Source of the DNA: Komagataeibacter xylinus
GTDB taxonomy: Bacteria > Pseudomonadota > Alphaproteobacteria > Acetobacterales > Acetobacteraceae
Assembly: GCF_009834365.1 (NCBI RefSeq)
Contig: NZ_CP041348.1
Coordinates: 1,050,501 to 1,114,500 of the forward strand
Reading direction: 5' to 3'
Length of the DNA stretch: 64,000 nt
The stretch's first letter is position 1. Every line of letters starts with the position of its first letter. Shown here piece after piece: positions 49,964 to 59,293 of this stretch. The notes beneath the pieces are model-generated. The model was not told the origin of the DNA, did not search any database, and was given only the letters and a program-made list of their open reading frames with translations. The position numbers were made by a program, and so were the translations under genes.

Positions 49964-51424
49964 TTATCCCCCCGTGCCGCCCACGGTCAGCCCGGTCATT
50001 TTAAGGGTCGGCTGGCCCACGCCCACCGGCACGCCCTGGCCTGCCTTGCCGCAGGTGCCAATGCCGGGGTCAAGGGCGGGTTCGCCGCCAATCATGGTCA
50101 CCTTGGTCATGGCATCCGCGCCATTGCCGATCAGCGTGGCGCCACGCACGGGGGATGTGATCCTGCCATCCTCGATCATGTAGGCCTCGGATGCGGCAAA
50201 CACGAACTTGCCCGAGGTGATATCCACCTGCCCGCCACCAAAATTGACGGCATACAGCCCGCGCTTCGTGCTGCGGATCATGTCCTCGGTCGTGGCATCG
50301 CCGCCGAGCATGATGGTGTTGGTCATCCGCGGCATGGGCGCATGGGCGTAAGACTGGCGGCGACCATTGCCGGTGGGGGCAACGCCCATCAGGCGGGCAT
50401 TGAGGCGATCCTGCAGGTAGCCGGTCAGGATGCCGTCCTCGATCATGACCGTGCGGCCGGTGGGCGTGCCTTCATCATCAATGGTCAGGCTGCCGCGCCG
50501 CTCGGGCAGCGTGCCATCATCCACCACGGTCACGCCGGGGGCCGCCACGCGCTGGCCCATCAGCCCTGCGAAGGCCGATGTGCCCTTGCGGTTGAAATCA
50601 CCCTCCAGCCCATGGCCCACGGCCTCATGCAGCAGGATGCCGGGCCAGCCCGCGCCCAGCACCACCTCCATCTCGCCCGCGGGTGCAGGGCGGGCATCAA
50701 GATTGACCAGCGCCATGCGCAGGGCCTCGTCCACCGCGTTCTTCCACACTTCGGGGGCCAGCAGGCGGCTATAGGCATAACGCCCGCCCAGCCCGTGCCC
50801 GCCGCTTTCGCGCCGTCCGTCCTGCTCGACCACCACCGACACGTTGAGCCGCACCAGCGGGCGGATATCGGCCATGCGCTGCCCGTCGGGCCGCAGGATC
50901 TGGATTGCCTGCCACTCCGCCGAGATCGAGGCCATCACCTGCACCACGCGCGGGTCACGCGCGCGGGCATAGGCATCGAGCTCCGACAGCATGGCCGCGC
51001 GGGACGCGAATTCACCCTCCGCCAGCGGGTTGATGTCGGGGTAGAGGCGGTGGTTGGTTGAACGCGGCCCGGCAGCCAGCGTGCCCGAACGGCCCGCGCG
51101 CACCTGGCTTACGGTCTCGGCGGCGCGGCGGATCGCGCTTTCGCTGATTTCATCGGAATGGGCGAAACCGGTTTCCGTCTCCAGCACGGCGCGCAGGCCA
51201 AAGCCCGATGACGTATCGAAGGTGGCGGAACGGATGACGCCTTCATCAAGCGAAATGCCCTCGCTTTCACGATATTCCAAGAAAAGCTCGCCATCATCCA
51301 TCCCCTCGAGCGCCTGCTGCACAAGGCGCTCGGCATCGGGGCGGCCAAGGCGGGCACCGGCGCGCTCAAAGAACAGGGCATCAGTTGCGGCCAGCGGGGT
51401 AAGACCCTGAAGGGATGAGGGCAT
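49964..51424 (-). CDS. tldD: Metalloprotease TldD
   Basis: 486 residues from the ATG at 51424; the frame is open further upstream but family sequence begins near here. The metal motif HEAVGHGLEGD (HExxxH) is present, and GRYAYSRLLAPEVW, DRLNARLMGVAPTGNGRRQSYAHAPMPRMTNT and the C-terminal glycine-rich GIGTCGKAGQGVPVGVGQP are TldD features. It works with TldE/PmbA on peptide substrates such as toxin-antitoxin or RiPP precursors; pmbA is elsewhere. Confidence 0.96.
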   Translation of the reverse strand: MPSSLQGLTPLAATDALFFERAGARLGRPDAERLVQQALEGMDDGELFLEYRESEGISLDEGVIRSATFDTSSGFGLRAVLETETGFAHSDEISESAIRRAAETVSQVRAGRSGTLAAGPRSTNHRLYPDINPLAEGEFASRAAMLSELDAYARARDPRVVQVMASISAEWQAIQILRPDGQRMADIRPLVRLNVSVVVEQDGRRESGGHGLGGRYAYSRLLAPEVWKNAVDEALRMALVNLDARPAPAGEMEVVLGAGWPGILLHEAVGHGLEGDFNRKGTSAFAGLMGQRVAAPGVTVVDDGTLPERRGSLTIDDEGTPTGRTVMIEDGILTGYLQDRLNARLMGVAPTGNGRRQSYAHAPMPRMTNTIMLGGDATTEDMIRSTKRGLYAVNFGGGQVDITSGKFVFAASEAYMIEDGRITSPVRGATLIGNGADAMTKVTMIGGEPALDPGIGTCGKAGQGVPVGVGQPTLKMTGLTVGGTGG

Positions 51425-51670
51425 GAAAAGACGACTCCGGTTTGGCGGAACAGGAAAAAACACGAACGCTCGGGCCGCGCAGGCCGGGAGGGCACACAGC
51501 ATAGCCGGATTTGCCCCCCATGGAAAAGCAGGGACATGTTCATGACAGCCACCATGCCTGAAAATGAACTTCCCTCCATCTGCATGGTTTCCCTTTGTGG
51601 TAGGAAGGCAAGGCAGGGCATGTTGCGGGGATCATATTTATCTTTTTATTATCTGGAGAATTGGCGTCTC

Positions 51671-54373
51671 GTGAAAGTTTTACTCCTGTGCGGTTCAAAC
51701 CTGTCCCGGTCCGCGCCCCGTCAGGCCGGGCTTGTGCTGGCCAGCCTTCTTTACGCGGGCGCGCCCGCCCTGGCCCAGACAGCGCCTGAGTCCACACAGG
51801 CCACGCCTGGCGTCCAGACCCCCGCTGCCATCCCGTCCGCGCCCACCGGCACGGAACGGACAGCAGCGGCACCGTCAGCCCCTGCGCCCGCCGCCAGCCC
51901 GGACACGGCGGGGGAGCAGCTCTACTCGGTGCCAACGCCCGAACCGCTTTCGGGGAGCGGAAGCATGCCACCTGCACCAGCCGTCACCACGCCATCTGCA
52001 AACCCCACGCCGCCGCAGGCCCCGCCGGGGAACCCTGCTACGCCCGCCATGCCCGCAGGCGGTGGCGCGTCCACGCCTGCCACACCGCAGGAGGGTACTC
52101 CCAGCCCGGCCAGCCAGGCCACGACCACGCCGGGCAGCACTGACCATGCTGACGCCACCCCACCGGGCACCCAGCCCGCCCAGACCATGCACAAAGATGG
52201 CCCGGCCTCAAGCGGCAGCAGCCCGGTTCCGCCAGCCGATGCCCTGCTGTCCGATGCCGCTGCCCCCGCAGCCCTGGCCCAGGACCTGCGTCCGCCCTCG
52301 ATCGCGCTTGACGGGCTGTTCCAGGCCATTGGCGAGGCACATATCTATACGGATGCCAAGACCGCAGCCGACGCCATACCCGATGAAGCGCCTGCCGACC
52401 TGATGGCGCAGTACAACCTTGCCCGCCAGCGCCCCGATTTCTCGCTCAAGGATTTCGTGGCCCAGCACTTCACCCTGCCCGAGCGCAAGACCGTCTCCTA
52501 CCAGCGCACGCCGGATGAAAACGTGCGCGACTACATCGTCGGCATGTGGGAAGTGCTCAGCCGCCCGCCAGACACGCAGGTGGCCTATTCCTCGCAGCTG
52601 CCCCTGCCGTTTACCTATGTGGTGCCCGGTGGCCGTTTCAGTGAACTGTATTACTGGGACAGCTACTTCACCATGATCGGCCTGTACGAAAACCAGAAGA
52701 TCGACCTCATGCGCGACATGGTGCGCGACATGGCCTCGATGATCGACCGGTACGGCCATATCCCCAACGGCAGCCGCACCTATTACCTCAGCCGCTCGCA
52801 GGCGCCGTTCTTCTCGCTGATGGTCGACCTGCTGGCCATGCATGACGGGCAGGTGGCCTACACCACCTTCCTGCCCGAACTGCAGGCGGAATATGACTAC
52901 TGGATGGACGGGCAGGATTCCCTGGCCCCCGGTGGCGCCTACCGCCACGTGGTGCGCCTGCCCGATGGCACGATCATGAACCGCCACTGGGATGACCGCG
53001 ACACCCCGCGTGATGAAAGCTACCCGCAGGACATCGCCACGGCCGCTGAATCCGGTCGCCCCAAGAACGAGGTATACCGCGACCTCCGCGCCGGTTCCGA
53101 GACGGGGTGGGACTTCAGTTCGCGCTGGCTGGCGGACGGGCATACGCTCTCCACCATCCACACCACGGAACTGCTGACCGTGGAGCTCAACTTCCTCATA
53201 CCGCACCTGCAGCAGACCCTGGCCCACGCCTATGACCTGAAGGGCAACAAGGAAGAGGCAGCCCGCTACGCACACCTTGCTGAAGAGCGCATCAGTGCTG
53301 CACAGCGCATCCTGTGGGATGAGCGCCGCGCGGCCTATATTGATTATGACTGGAAGAAGGGCGAATCGACCTCCATCCTGTCAGGTGCCACGGTCGTGCC
53401 GCTGTTCCTGCAGATGGCAACGCCCGAGCAGGCCAAGGCCGTATCGGAAACCGTGCGCAAGAACCTGCTCAAGGTGGGTGGCCTGATCGCCACCGAGCGC
53501 ACCAATAGCGGCCAGCAGTGGGATGCCCCCAATGGCTGGGCCCCGCTGCAGTGGATGGCGGTCAAGGGCTTCAACCAGTATGGCTATGACCAGCTTGCCA
53601 GCGACATCGCGGCGCGCTGGATGGGCCGCGTGATCGGCACCTACGAAAAATCGGGCGTGCTGCTGGAAAAATATGACGTGGTCAATCCCTATATCAGCCC
53701 CAAGGGCGGCAAGGGTGGCGGCGAATACCCGATGCAGATCGGCTTTGGCTGGACCAACGGCACGCTGCTTGGCCTGATGAACCGCTACCCGCAGAACACC
53801 CGCGTGGTCCTTGACCGCAACCCGGCAGCGGATCAGCCCTCGCCCCAGCCCCTGCCGCCCATGAACGCCTATGGCGTGCAGAGCGATGCCGATGCGCTGA
53901 ACCGCTACACCCAGCCCACCGTGACCCTGACCCCGCGCCCGGTGGCGCCCACCCCTACGCTGCCGCAGGTTTCAAGCGTGGGCGCCAGCGCACCGATCCC
54001 GACCACCGAAATACCACCCAGCCCGGCAGCCGCGCAGGCTACGGCTCCCGCCACGCCGCCTGCTGAAGCACCCGCGGCAAGCGCGACCCCGGCGGAAATC
54101 GCGACACCTACGGCCCCGGCTGCGCAGCCAGCCACAGCCGCACCTGCCACGCCTGCGGCACAGGACACGACCAGTGCGCCCGTTTCCGCAACGCCGCCTG
54201 CGGCCAGTCAGCCAGCGCCCTCCACGGCACCTGAAGCAGCCACGCCGCCCGCAGCCCAACCCGCACCGGCCAACGCTCCAGCCAATGCCCCGGCCAACGA
54301 TGCGACAGCGCCTGCCAATCAGCAGGCAGCACCCGCAAGCCCGGCCACGCCGCCACAACCGGCCCAGCCGTAA
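51671..54373 (+). CDS. treA: Periplasmic trehalase (GH37) with Ala/Pro-rich extensions
   Basis: 900 residues if the GTG at 51671 is used; that start gives a signal peptide (MKVLLLCGS...GAPALAQ). In-frame ATGs from 51536 would add up to 45 residues. Both GH37 signatures are present: PGGRFSELYYWDSY at 319-332 and QWDAPNGWAPLQW from 616. GGGEYPMQIGFGWTNG is the typical end of the catalytic region. It hydrolyses trehalose to two glucoses. Ala/Pro/Thr-rich segments at about 35-190 and 735-900 are unusual for this family and make it much longer than the usual 550. A strong terminator follows. Confidence 0.93.
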   Translation: MKVLLLCGSNLSRSAPRQAGLVLASLLYAGAPALAQTAPESTQATPGVQTPAAIPSAPTGTERTAAAPSAPAPAASPDTAGEQLYSVPTPEPLSGSGSMPPAPAVTTPSANPTPPQAPPGNPATPAMPAGGGASTPATPQEGTPSPASQATTTPGSTDHADATPPGTQPAQTMHKDGPASSGSSPVPPADALLSDAAAPAALAQDLRPPSIALDGLFQAIGEAHIYTDAKTAADAIPDEAPADLMAQYNLARQRPDFSLKDFVAQHFTLPERKTVSYQRTPDENVRDYIVGMWEVLSRPPDTQVAYSSQLPLPFTYVVPGGRFSELYYWDSYFTMIGLYENQKIDLMRDMVRDMASMIDRYGHIPNGSRTYYLSRSQAPFFSLMVDLLAMHDGQVAYTTFLPELQAEYDYWMDGQDSLAPGGAYRHVVRLPDGTIMNRHWDDRDTPRDESYPQDIATAAESGRPKNEVYRDLRAGSETGWDFSSRWLADGHTLSTIHTTELLTVELNFLIPHLQQTLAHAYDLKGNKEEAARYAHLAEERISAAQRILWDERRAAYIDYDWKKGESTSILSGATVVPLFLQMATPEQAKAVSETVRKNLLKVGGLIATERTNSGQQWDAPNGWAPLQWMAVKGFNQYGYDQLASDIAARWMGRVIGTYEKSGVLLEKYDVVNPYISPKGGKGGGEYPMQIGFGWTNGTLLGLMNRYPQNTRVVLDRNPAADQPSPQPLPPMNAYGVQSDADALNRYTQPTVTLTPRPVAPTPTLPQVSSVGASAPIPTTEIPPSPAAAQATAPATPPAEAPAASATPAEIATPTAPAAQPATAAPATPAAQDTTSAPVSATPPAASQPAPSTAPEAATPPAAQPAPANAPANAPANDATAPANQQAAPASPATPPQPAQP

Positions 54374-54380
54374 AAAACAC

Positions 54381-54414
54381 AAGGGGGAAGACCATCTGGT
54401 CTTCCCCCTTTTTT
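54381..54414 (+). terminator. Intrinsic terminator of treA
   Basis: A 14-bp perfect stem (AAGGGGGAAGACCA with its complement) with a 2-nt loop, followed by T-rich sequence. It begins eight bases after the trehalase stop. Confidence 0.92.
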
Positions 54415-54431
54415 CATGGAAACTGCAGAGA

Positions 54432-54476
54432 CATTTCTGGTGAAGCTTTTTTCAAAAAGGCGGCGCCCAAAAACTT
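54432..54476 (+). repeat. Dispersed palindromic repeat, collapsed copy
   Basis: CATTTCTGGTGAAGC at the left and GGCGGCGCCCAAAAACTT at the right, with only one T/A tract between them. It resembles the 37635 copy. Between convergent treA and the tRNA gene. Confidence 0.75.
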
Positions 54477-54495
54477 CTGTCGTTCAGACACATAC

Positions 54496-54531
54496 GAAAA
54501 CAGGCCGGTCACCCCAAGGGCGACCGGCCTG
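54496..54531 (-). terminator. Intrinsic terminator of tRNA-Pro
   Basis: A perfect 10-bp stem (CAGGCCGGTC at 54501-54510 with GACCGGCCTG at 54522-54531), followed on the minus strand by TTTTCG. It lies six bases past the encoded CCA end. Confidence 0.8.
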
Positions 54532-54537
54532 CAAATC

Positions 54538-54614
54538 TGGTCGGAGTGAGAGGATTCGAACCTCCGGCCCCTGCGTCCCGAACACAGTGCTCTACCAGGC
54601 TGAGCTACACTCCG
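54538..54614 (-). tRNA. tRNA-Pro (anticodon CGG)
   Basis: 77 nt including an encoded CCA end. Acceptor CGGAGTG pairs with CACTCCG, discriminator A. D-arm GCTC/GAGC, anticodon stem CTGTG/CGCAG with loop TTCGGGA giving anticodon CGG (reads CCG). T-arm GGAGG/CCTCT with loop TTCGAAT. The loop A/C/G pattern and all stems fold cleanly. Confidence 0.97.
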
Positions 54615-54670
54615 TTGCAGGCGGCTATACTAGCCTGCTCCCTTTTGCGCAAGGGGATAGATGAAAAGTT

Positions 54671-55255
54671 TTACAGCGTTGTTACCGCGTCACGCGCCCC
54701 TGAGGGGGCCGGAAGTGCTGCAAGGGCAGCCATGAGGGTTGCCACATCCGGCACGACCGCAAACAGGTCGCGCGCGCTGGGTGAGGCGAACCCATCCTCG
54801 ATACAGGTATCGATCATGGCCAGCAGCGGGTCGGCCCAGCCTGCGATGTTGACGATATAGATCGGCTTGTCATGCTGGCGCAGCTGCCGCCAGGTCATGA
54901 TCTCGATCGTCTCGTCAAACGTGCCCAGGCCGCCGGGCATGACCACAAAGGCATCCGAACACGCAAACATGCGCGCCTTGCGGTCGTGCATGCTGTCGGT
55001 CACGGTCAGGTCGGTCACACCTTCATGCATGATCTCGCGTGAATGCAGAAAGCGCGGGATCACGCCCGTCACCTCGCCCCCTGCCGCCAGCGTGGCATCA
55101 GCCACCGTGCCCATGAGGCCGACATGCCCGCCCCCATAGACCAGCCGCACGCCTGCCTGCCCGAGTGCCGTGCCCAGCGCGCGCGACTGGGCTGCATATT
55201 CCGGCCGCGAGCCGAAACGTGATCCACAAAAAACCGCTACAGATGAAATCTGCAT
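54671..55255 (-). CDS. LOG-family protein (cytokinin riboside 5'-monophosphate phosphoribohydrolase type)
   Basis: 194 residues. The family motif PGGLGTFDE is present, with VYGGGHVGLMGTVADA and MHDRKARMFACSDAFVVMPGG. LOG enzymes release the free base from nucleoside monophosphates; bacterial members may act in nucleotide clean-up. The 1.1-kb block LOG-MFS is codirectional with short spacing. Confidence 0.92.
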   Translation of the reverse strand: MQISSVAVFCGSRFGSRPEYAAQSRALGTALGQAGVRLVYGGGHVGLMGTVADATLAAGGEVTGVIPRFLHSREIMHEGVTDLTVTDSMHDRKARMFACSDAFVVMPGGLGTFDETIEIMTWRQLRQHDKPIYIVNIAGWADPLLAMIDTCIEDGFASPSARDLFAVVPDVATLMAALAALPAPSGARDAVTTL

Positions 55256-55301
55256 CTATCCAGCTCAGCTCCCGCAAGGTTGGTCACGCGCCGCGCACCC
55301 T

Positions 55302-56495
55302 TCAGCGCGGCAGGAATTTCAATGCCATGGTGACACCCACGCCCGCCAGCGTAAACAGGGCCGAGACCACAAACAGCGCGCCATAGCCCATTGTCTGGAT
55401 CACCAGCCCCAGCAACGGCCCGGACAGCCCCACGGCAATATCTAAAAACACGGAAAAAGCCCCCAGTGCAGCCCCCCGGTTTTCCGCCCCCACGCGGCCC
55501 ACGGCCAGCACCCCCATGGCAGGGAACACCAGAGAGAACCCGGCCCCGGTCAGCGCGGCGCCAAGGGCTGCGCCCTCCACGCTCGAGCACTGCCACAGCA
55601 CGCCCAGGCCCAGCGTTTCCACCAGCAGGGAGATAAGGGTGACCTGCAACCCGCCCCGGCGGTCGATCTGCCGGGCGAAGAGGAAGCGCATCATCACGAA
55701 GGCCAGGCCAAAACCGGCCAGCGCCACGGCGGCACCATTCCAGTTGTTATGGGCGTAGAACAGCGCCAGGCAGGCTGAAATGGTGCCAAACCCCACCGAC
55801 CCGCAGGCCAGCACCGCGCCATGAGGCAGCACGCGCATGAACACCTGCCCGAATGGCATGGGCGGCGCCTTGGCGGGCACGGGGGGCACCGGCGCATACT
55901 GCCGCGCCAGCACAAACCCGAACAGCGTCAGCCCCGCCGAGAGCGCACCCACCACCGTCAGCCCCCCATAGGGCATGGGCAGGCCGGACAGGATCTGCCC
56001 GATCGGCGCGCCAAGGGCGATGCCGCCATAAGAGGTCACGCCATTCCACGAGATCACCTGCGCGGTGCGGCCAGCCCCCACGCGGCCGATATTCCACATG
56101 ATGGCACCCGTCGCCGTCCAGCTTTCGCCTATGCCCAGCAGCACGCGGCTCAGGATCAGCAACCCGACTGACAGCGCTGCAAAATGCAGCAGCACGCCCG
56201 ATGCCAGCAGCATCAGCCCCGAAAGCGTGCACACGGCCAGCCCGACAATGACCGTGGGCTTGGCGCCGCGCCGGTCGGCCTGCCGCCCCGCGCCTGCGCG
56301 CGAGGCGAAGGTTGCGAGATACTGGACCGAGACCGCCATGCCCGCGAGCACGGTGTTGTAGCCCAGCACCTGGTGCACAAAAACCGGGATAACCGCCATC
56401 GGCAGGCCGATATCGATGTAACACAGCAGATTGAACAGCACGACGGGCAGTATCCGCCGTGTCGGTGACGCCGATGATGCCTGCGGCCCGGTCAT
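55302..56495 (-). CDS. Major facilitator superfamily transporter
   Basis: 397 residues from the ATG at 56495. Twelve predicted helices; the loop 2-3 region reads GAGRQADRRGAKPTVIVGL (MFS motif A). It resembles the YhhS/YfcJ group of bacterial MFS exporters. Substrate unknown. Divergent from the NUDIX gene. Confidence 0.9.
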   Translation of the reverse strand: MTGPQASSASPTRRILPVVLFNLLCYIDIGLPMAVIPVFVHQVLGYNTVLAGMAVSVQYLATFASRAGAGRQADRRGAKPTVIVGLAVCTLSGLMLLASGVLLHFAALSVGLLILSRVLLGIGESWTATGAIMWNIGRVGAGRTAQVISWNGVTSYGGIALGAPIGQILSGLPMPYGGLTVVGALSAGLTLFGFVLARQYAPVPPVPAKAPPMPFGQVFMRVLPHGAVLACGSVGFGTISACLALFYAHNNWNGAAVALAGFGLAFVMMRFLFARQIDRRGGLQVTLISLLVETLGLGVLWQCSSVEGAALGAALTGAGFSLVFPAMGVLAVGRVGAENRGAALGAFSVFLDIAVGLSGPLLGLVIQTMGYGALFVVSALFTLAGVGVTMALKFLPR

Positions 56496-56707
56496 GATAT
56501 GCCTGAACTCCCAATAAAAAACGAACGCGCCATACCGGCGCGCATGACAACCCTGATTTTCCGCCCGGCAAAAGAGCTTGGGCACAACGCCGGATACGGC
56601 TTATGGAAAAAACTGAAAAAACCAACCCGCAACCATTCGTTCCCGCACCACAGCCCCGTGCAGGATGCATGAACACGTATCACCCGGCCACGAAGGAGAC
56701 AGGTTTC

Positions 56708-57283
56708 ATGACGCAACGCCCCACCCCCGATGCAGGTGGCTACACCACGCTCTCCACCCGCACGGCCTATGAAAACCCCTGGACCCGCGTGCGCGAGGAC
56801 ATCATCCTGCGCCCCAATGGCCGCGAAGGGCTGTATGGCGTGGTGGAGCGTGGGGATTTTGTCGTGATCCTGCCCCTGTGGGAGGGACCCGAAGGCCCCC
56901 GCGTCACCCTGATCCGCCAGTACCGCTATCCCATACAAAAGCGGATGTGGGAACTGCCCATGGGCATGTGGGAAAACCGCCCCGACGCCACACCCGAGGA
57001 TGTGGCGCGTGGCGAACTGCGTGAGGAAACCGGTTTGCAGGCCGCACAGATGCGCGATGCGGGGCTGATGTATCAGGGGGCGGGCTACACCACCCAGAAG
57101 GGCCGCGCCTTCCTTGCCACCGGGCTGACGCAGGGTAAACACCAGCGCGAGGATACGGAAGAGGACATTACCTGCCACACCGTAACCCTGGCCGAGATGG
57201 AAGCGATGATTCTCGACGGGCGCATCACCTGCATGGTCACGATTGCGGCATTTGGCCTGATCCGGGCGCGTGGCTGGATCTGA
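56708..57283 (+). CDS. NUDIX hydrolase (ADP-ribose pyrophosphatase-like)
   Basis: 191 residues from the ATG at 56708, with AAGGAGA upstream; earlier in-frame ATGs (56603, 56669) lack this. The Nudix box runs through WENRPDATPEDVARGELREETGLQ, with GELREETGL at its end. QYRYPIQKRMWELPMG is typical of ADP-ribose/NDP-sugar hydrolases. Function in detail unknown. It converges on metF with a repeat between. Confidence 0.9.
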   Translation: MTQRPTPDAGGYTTLSTRTAYENPWTRVREDIILRPNGREGLYGVVERGDFVVILPLWEGPEGPRVTLIRQYRYPIQKRMWELPMGMWENRPDATPEDVARGELREETGLQAAQMRDAGLMYQGAGYTTQKGRAFLATGLTQGKHQREDTEEDITCHTVTLAEMEAMILDGRITCMVTIAAFGLIRARGWI

Positions 57284-57310
57284 ACGCCAGGGCGGCATGA
57301 ACCATGAAGA

Positions 57311-57387
57311 AAGTTTTTGGTGAAGCTTTTTTCAAAAAGCTTCAAAGAATGCCGCCTTGTTAAAAGAAAGGCGGCACCCAAAAACTT
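57311..57387 (+). repeat. Dispersed palindromic repeat, best full copy
   Basis: 77 bp. Ends AAGTTTTTGG (57311-57320) and CCAAAAACTT (57378-57387) are perfect inverted repeats. Inside are hairpin 1 (GAAGCTTTTT/AAAAAGCTTC, perfect 10-bp stem) and hairpin 2 (TGCCGCCTT/AAGGCGGCA). Together they make a three-way junction fold. Between the convergent NUDIX and metF-like genes. Confidence 0.92.
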
Positions 57388-57397
57388 CTGCTTTACC

Positions 57398-58150
57398 TTA
57401 ATTTGAAACGCCCTGCTCGCGCCGCAGCGGCGTCAGGTAACGCTCAAGGTTGACGCGCAGCGGCATGAGGTAGGTATTGCCGCCCGCATCTGCCACGACC
57501 TCCATCATCCGCCGGGCAAAGGTGATGTTGGCCTCAAGTGTGGGCTCGAACCCGTGGGGGAAGATGACGTGGTTCGTCGTCTCCCAATACGAGCGTGACT
57601 TCGGCCCCACCACCGGCGAGATTCCCCAGAACACGTTTTCCCCGTGCAGCCAGTTCATGCACAGCTCAAGCATGGGCAGGTCGAATATGGGCTGGGTAAA
57701 GAAGCCGATGGCACCGGCTTCCTTCTTGCGGGCGATGGCTTCCATTTCCTGATACGGCGCGCGGCGATACGGGTCGAACGCGGCATAGACATCCAGATGT
57801 GGCGCCTCGCGGCGGTAACGCGCAATCACGCTCTCGCTGCTGTTGGGATAGGTGCGGTGCCGCAGGTCCGATGGCGGGTCGCCCTTGACCACCAGCACCT
57901 CACGCAGGCCAGGATCATCCACGCCCGGCAGGGGCGCATCAGGGGCAATATCGATGGCGCGGATATGCGGCACCACGCGCGGGAAAACCGGACGCACCAG
58001 ACGCGCCGCCTCCCAGCTGCGCAGCGGAAAGCGCAGCAGGTCAGGGATATTGATCATTCCCGCATCTGGGAACAGCCGGGCGACTTCATTGGCATCACGC
58101 AGCAGGGTTTCCGCATCACGCGGAATCAGTTCAACGGATGTCAGGGTCAT
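57398..58150 (-). CDS. MetF-like methylenetetrahydrofolate reductase
   Basis: 250 residues, shorter than the usual 290-300. [11 protein letters not shown] at the start, [25 protein letters not shown] and WGISPVVG match the MTHFR barrel. It would reduce 5,10-methylene-THF to 5-methyl-THF using FAD, but the shortened form may differ in flavin binding or electron donor. Overlaps folD by four bases (ATGA), so the two act on neighbouring folate steps. Confidence 0.85.
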   Translation of the reverse strand: MTLTSVELIPRDAETLLRDANEVARLFPDAGMINIPDLLRFPLRSWEAARLVRPVFPRVVPHIRAIDIAPDAPLPGVDDPGLREVLVVKGDPPSDLRHRTYPNSSESVIARYRREAPHLDVYAAFDPYRRAPYQEMEAIARKKEAGAIGFFTQPIFDLPMLELCMNWLHGENVFWGISPVVGPKSRSYWETTNHVIFPHGFEPTLEANITFARRMMEVVADAGGNTYLMPLRVNLERYLTPLRREQGVSN

Positions 58151-59064
58151 GGGCGTACCTGCCCTGTCACGATCTGGCGGGCGGCATCAAGGGTGTTGCG
58201 CAGCAGGCAGGCAATGGTCATCGGCCCCACCCCGCCGGGCACGGGCGTAATCAGGCCCGCGCGTTCAACAGCCTCGTCAAACTTCACGTCACCCACCAGC
58301 CGCGTCTTGCCCGAAGGCAGCGTGACGCGCGAGATACCGACATCAATCACCGTTGCACCCGGCTTGATCCAGTCGCCGCGCACCAGTTCGCGCACGCCAG
58401 TCGCCACCACCACGATATCGGCCTGCCGGGACAGGGCTGCCGTATCACGCGTGTCGATATGCGCCACGGTGACGGTGCAGCCCTCCTGCAGCAGCAGTTC
58501 GGCCATGGGGCGGCCAACAAGGTTCGAGGCGCCAATCACCAGCGCGTCCTTGCCGCGCATGTCACCCACGTAGTGGCGCAGCAGCAGCAGGCAGCCCAGC
58601 GGCGTGCACGGCACGATGCCCGGCAGCCCCAGCGCCAGACGCCCGGCATTGACCACGCCCAGCCCGTCCACGTCCTTTTCGGGGGCGATGGCGTTGGTCA
58701 CGGCCACGGGGTCCAGCCCCGCAGGCAGGGGCAACTGCACGAGGATGCCATGGATCTCGGGATCGACATTGAGCCGCGCGATCAGGCTGAGCAGTTCCTC
58801 CTGCGCAGTGGTGGCAGGCAGCATGTGCATGAACGAGCGCATGCCCGCGCGATGGGTCTGGAGCGCCTTGTTGCGCACATAGACCTCGCTTGCGGGGTCA
58901 TTGCCCACCAGCACCACGGCAAGGCCGGGAGTGACATGGTGCTTTTCATAAAAGGCACTGACATCGGCTGCGATCTCCTGTGTGAGGCGGGCGGCGAAAC
59001 CCTTGCCATCAATCAGGCGCGCGCGAGACGACCCTTGGGCATCGGATAGTGCTGAACCGGTCAT
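58147..59064 (-). CDS. folD: Bifunctional methylenetetrahydrofolate dehydrogenase/cyclohydrolase
   Basis: 305 residues from the ATG at 59064, which has GGAGG at five bases; an adjacent ATG at 59067 is too close to it. [23 protein letters not shown] with the catalytic Lys, [26 protein letters not shown], and [15 protein letters not shown] with [11 protein letters not shown] are FolD signatures. It interconverts methylene-, methenyl- and formyl-THF. Confidence 0.97.
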   Translation of the reverse strand: MTGSALSDAQGSSRARLIDGKGFAARLTQEIAADVSAFYEKHHVTPGLAVVLVGNDPASEVYVRNKALQTHRAGMRSFMHMLPATTAQEELLSLIARLNVDPEIHGILVQLPLPAGLDPVAVTNAIAPEKDVDGLGVVNAGRLALGLPGIVPCTPLGCLLLLRHYVGDMRGKDALVIGASNLVGRPMAELLLQEGCTVTVAHIDTRDTAALSRQADIVVVATGVRELVRGDWIKPGATVIDVGISRVTLPSGKTRLVGDVKFDEAVERAGLITPVPGGVGPMTIACLLRNTLDAARQIVTGQVRP

Positions 59065-59293
59065 CATCCCCTCCGGAAACGAACATGCGATGCGTGCAGA
59101 TACGGCAAGAAGCCCTGCCGGGACAATCAGGGTGAGCCGTTTTTTTAAGGAAATGGGGAGAAAGCCGCCTCTTTTCTTTGCCGTAACCGTCTGCCTGCCC
59201 AGGCGCGGACAGGAACGCTGCTGATGCGCGTGGCGTTAACGTGGTGGCATCCGCCCGTATGGCCGGACATTTCTTTTCCTTCTGGATAAAACC

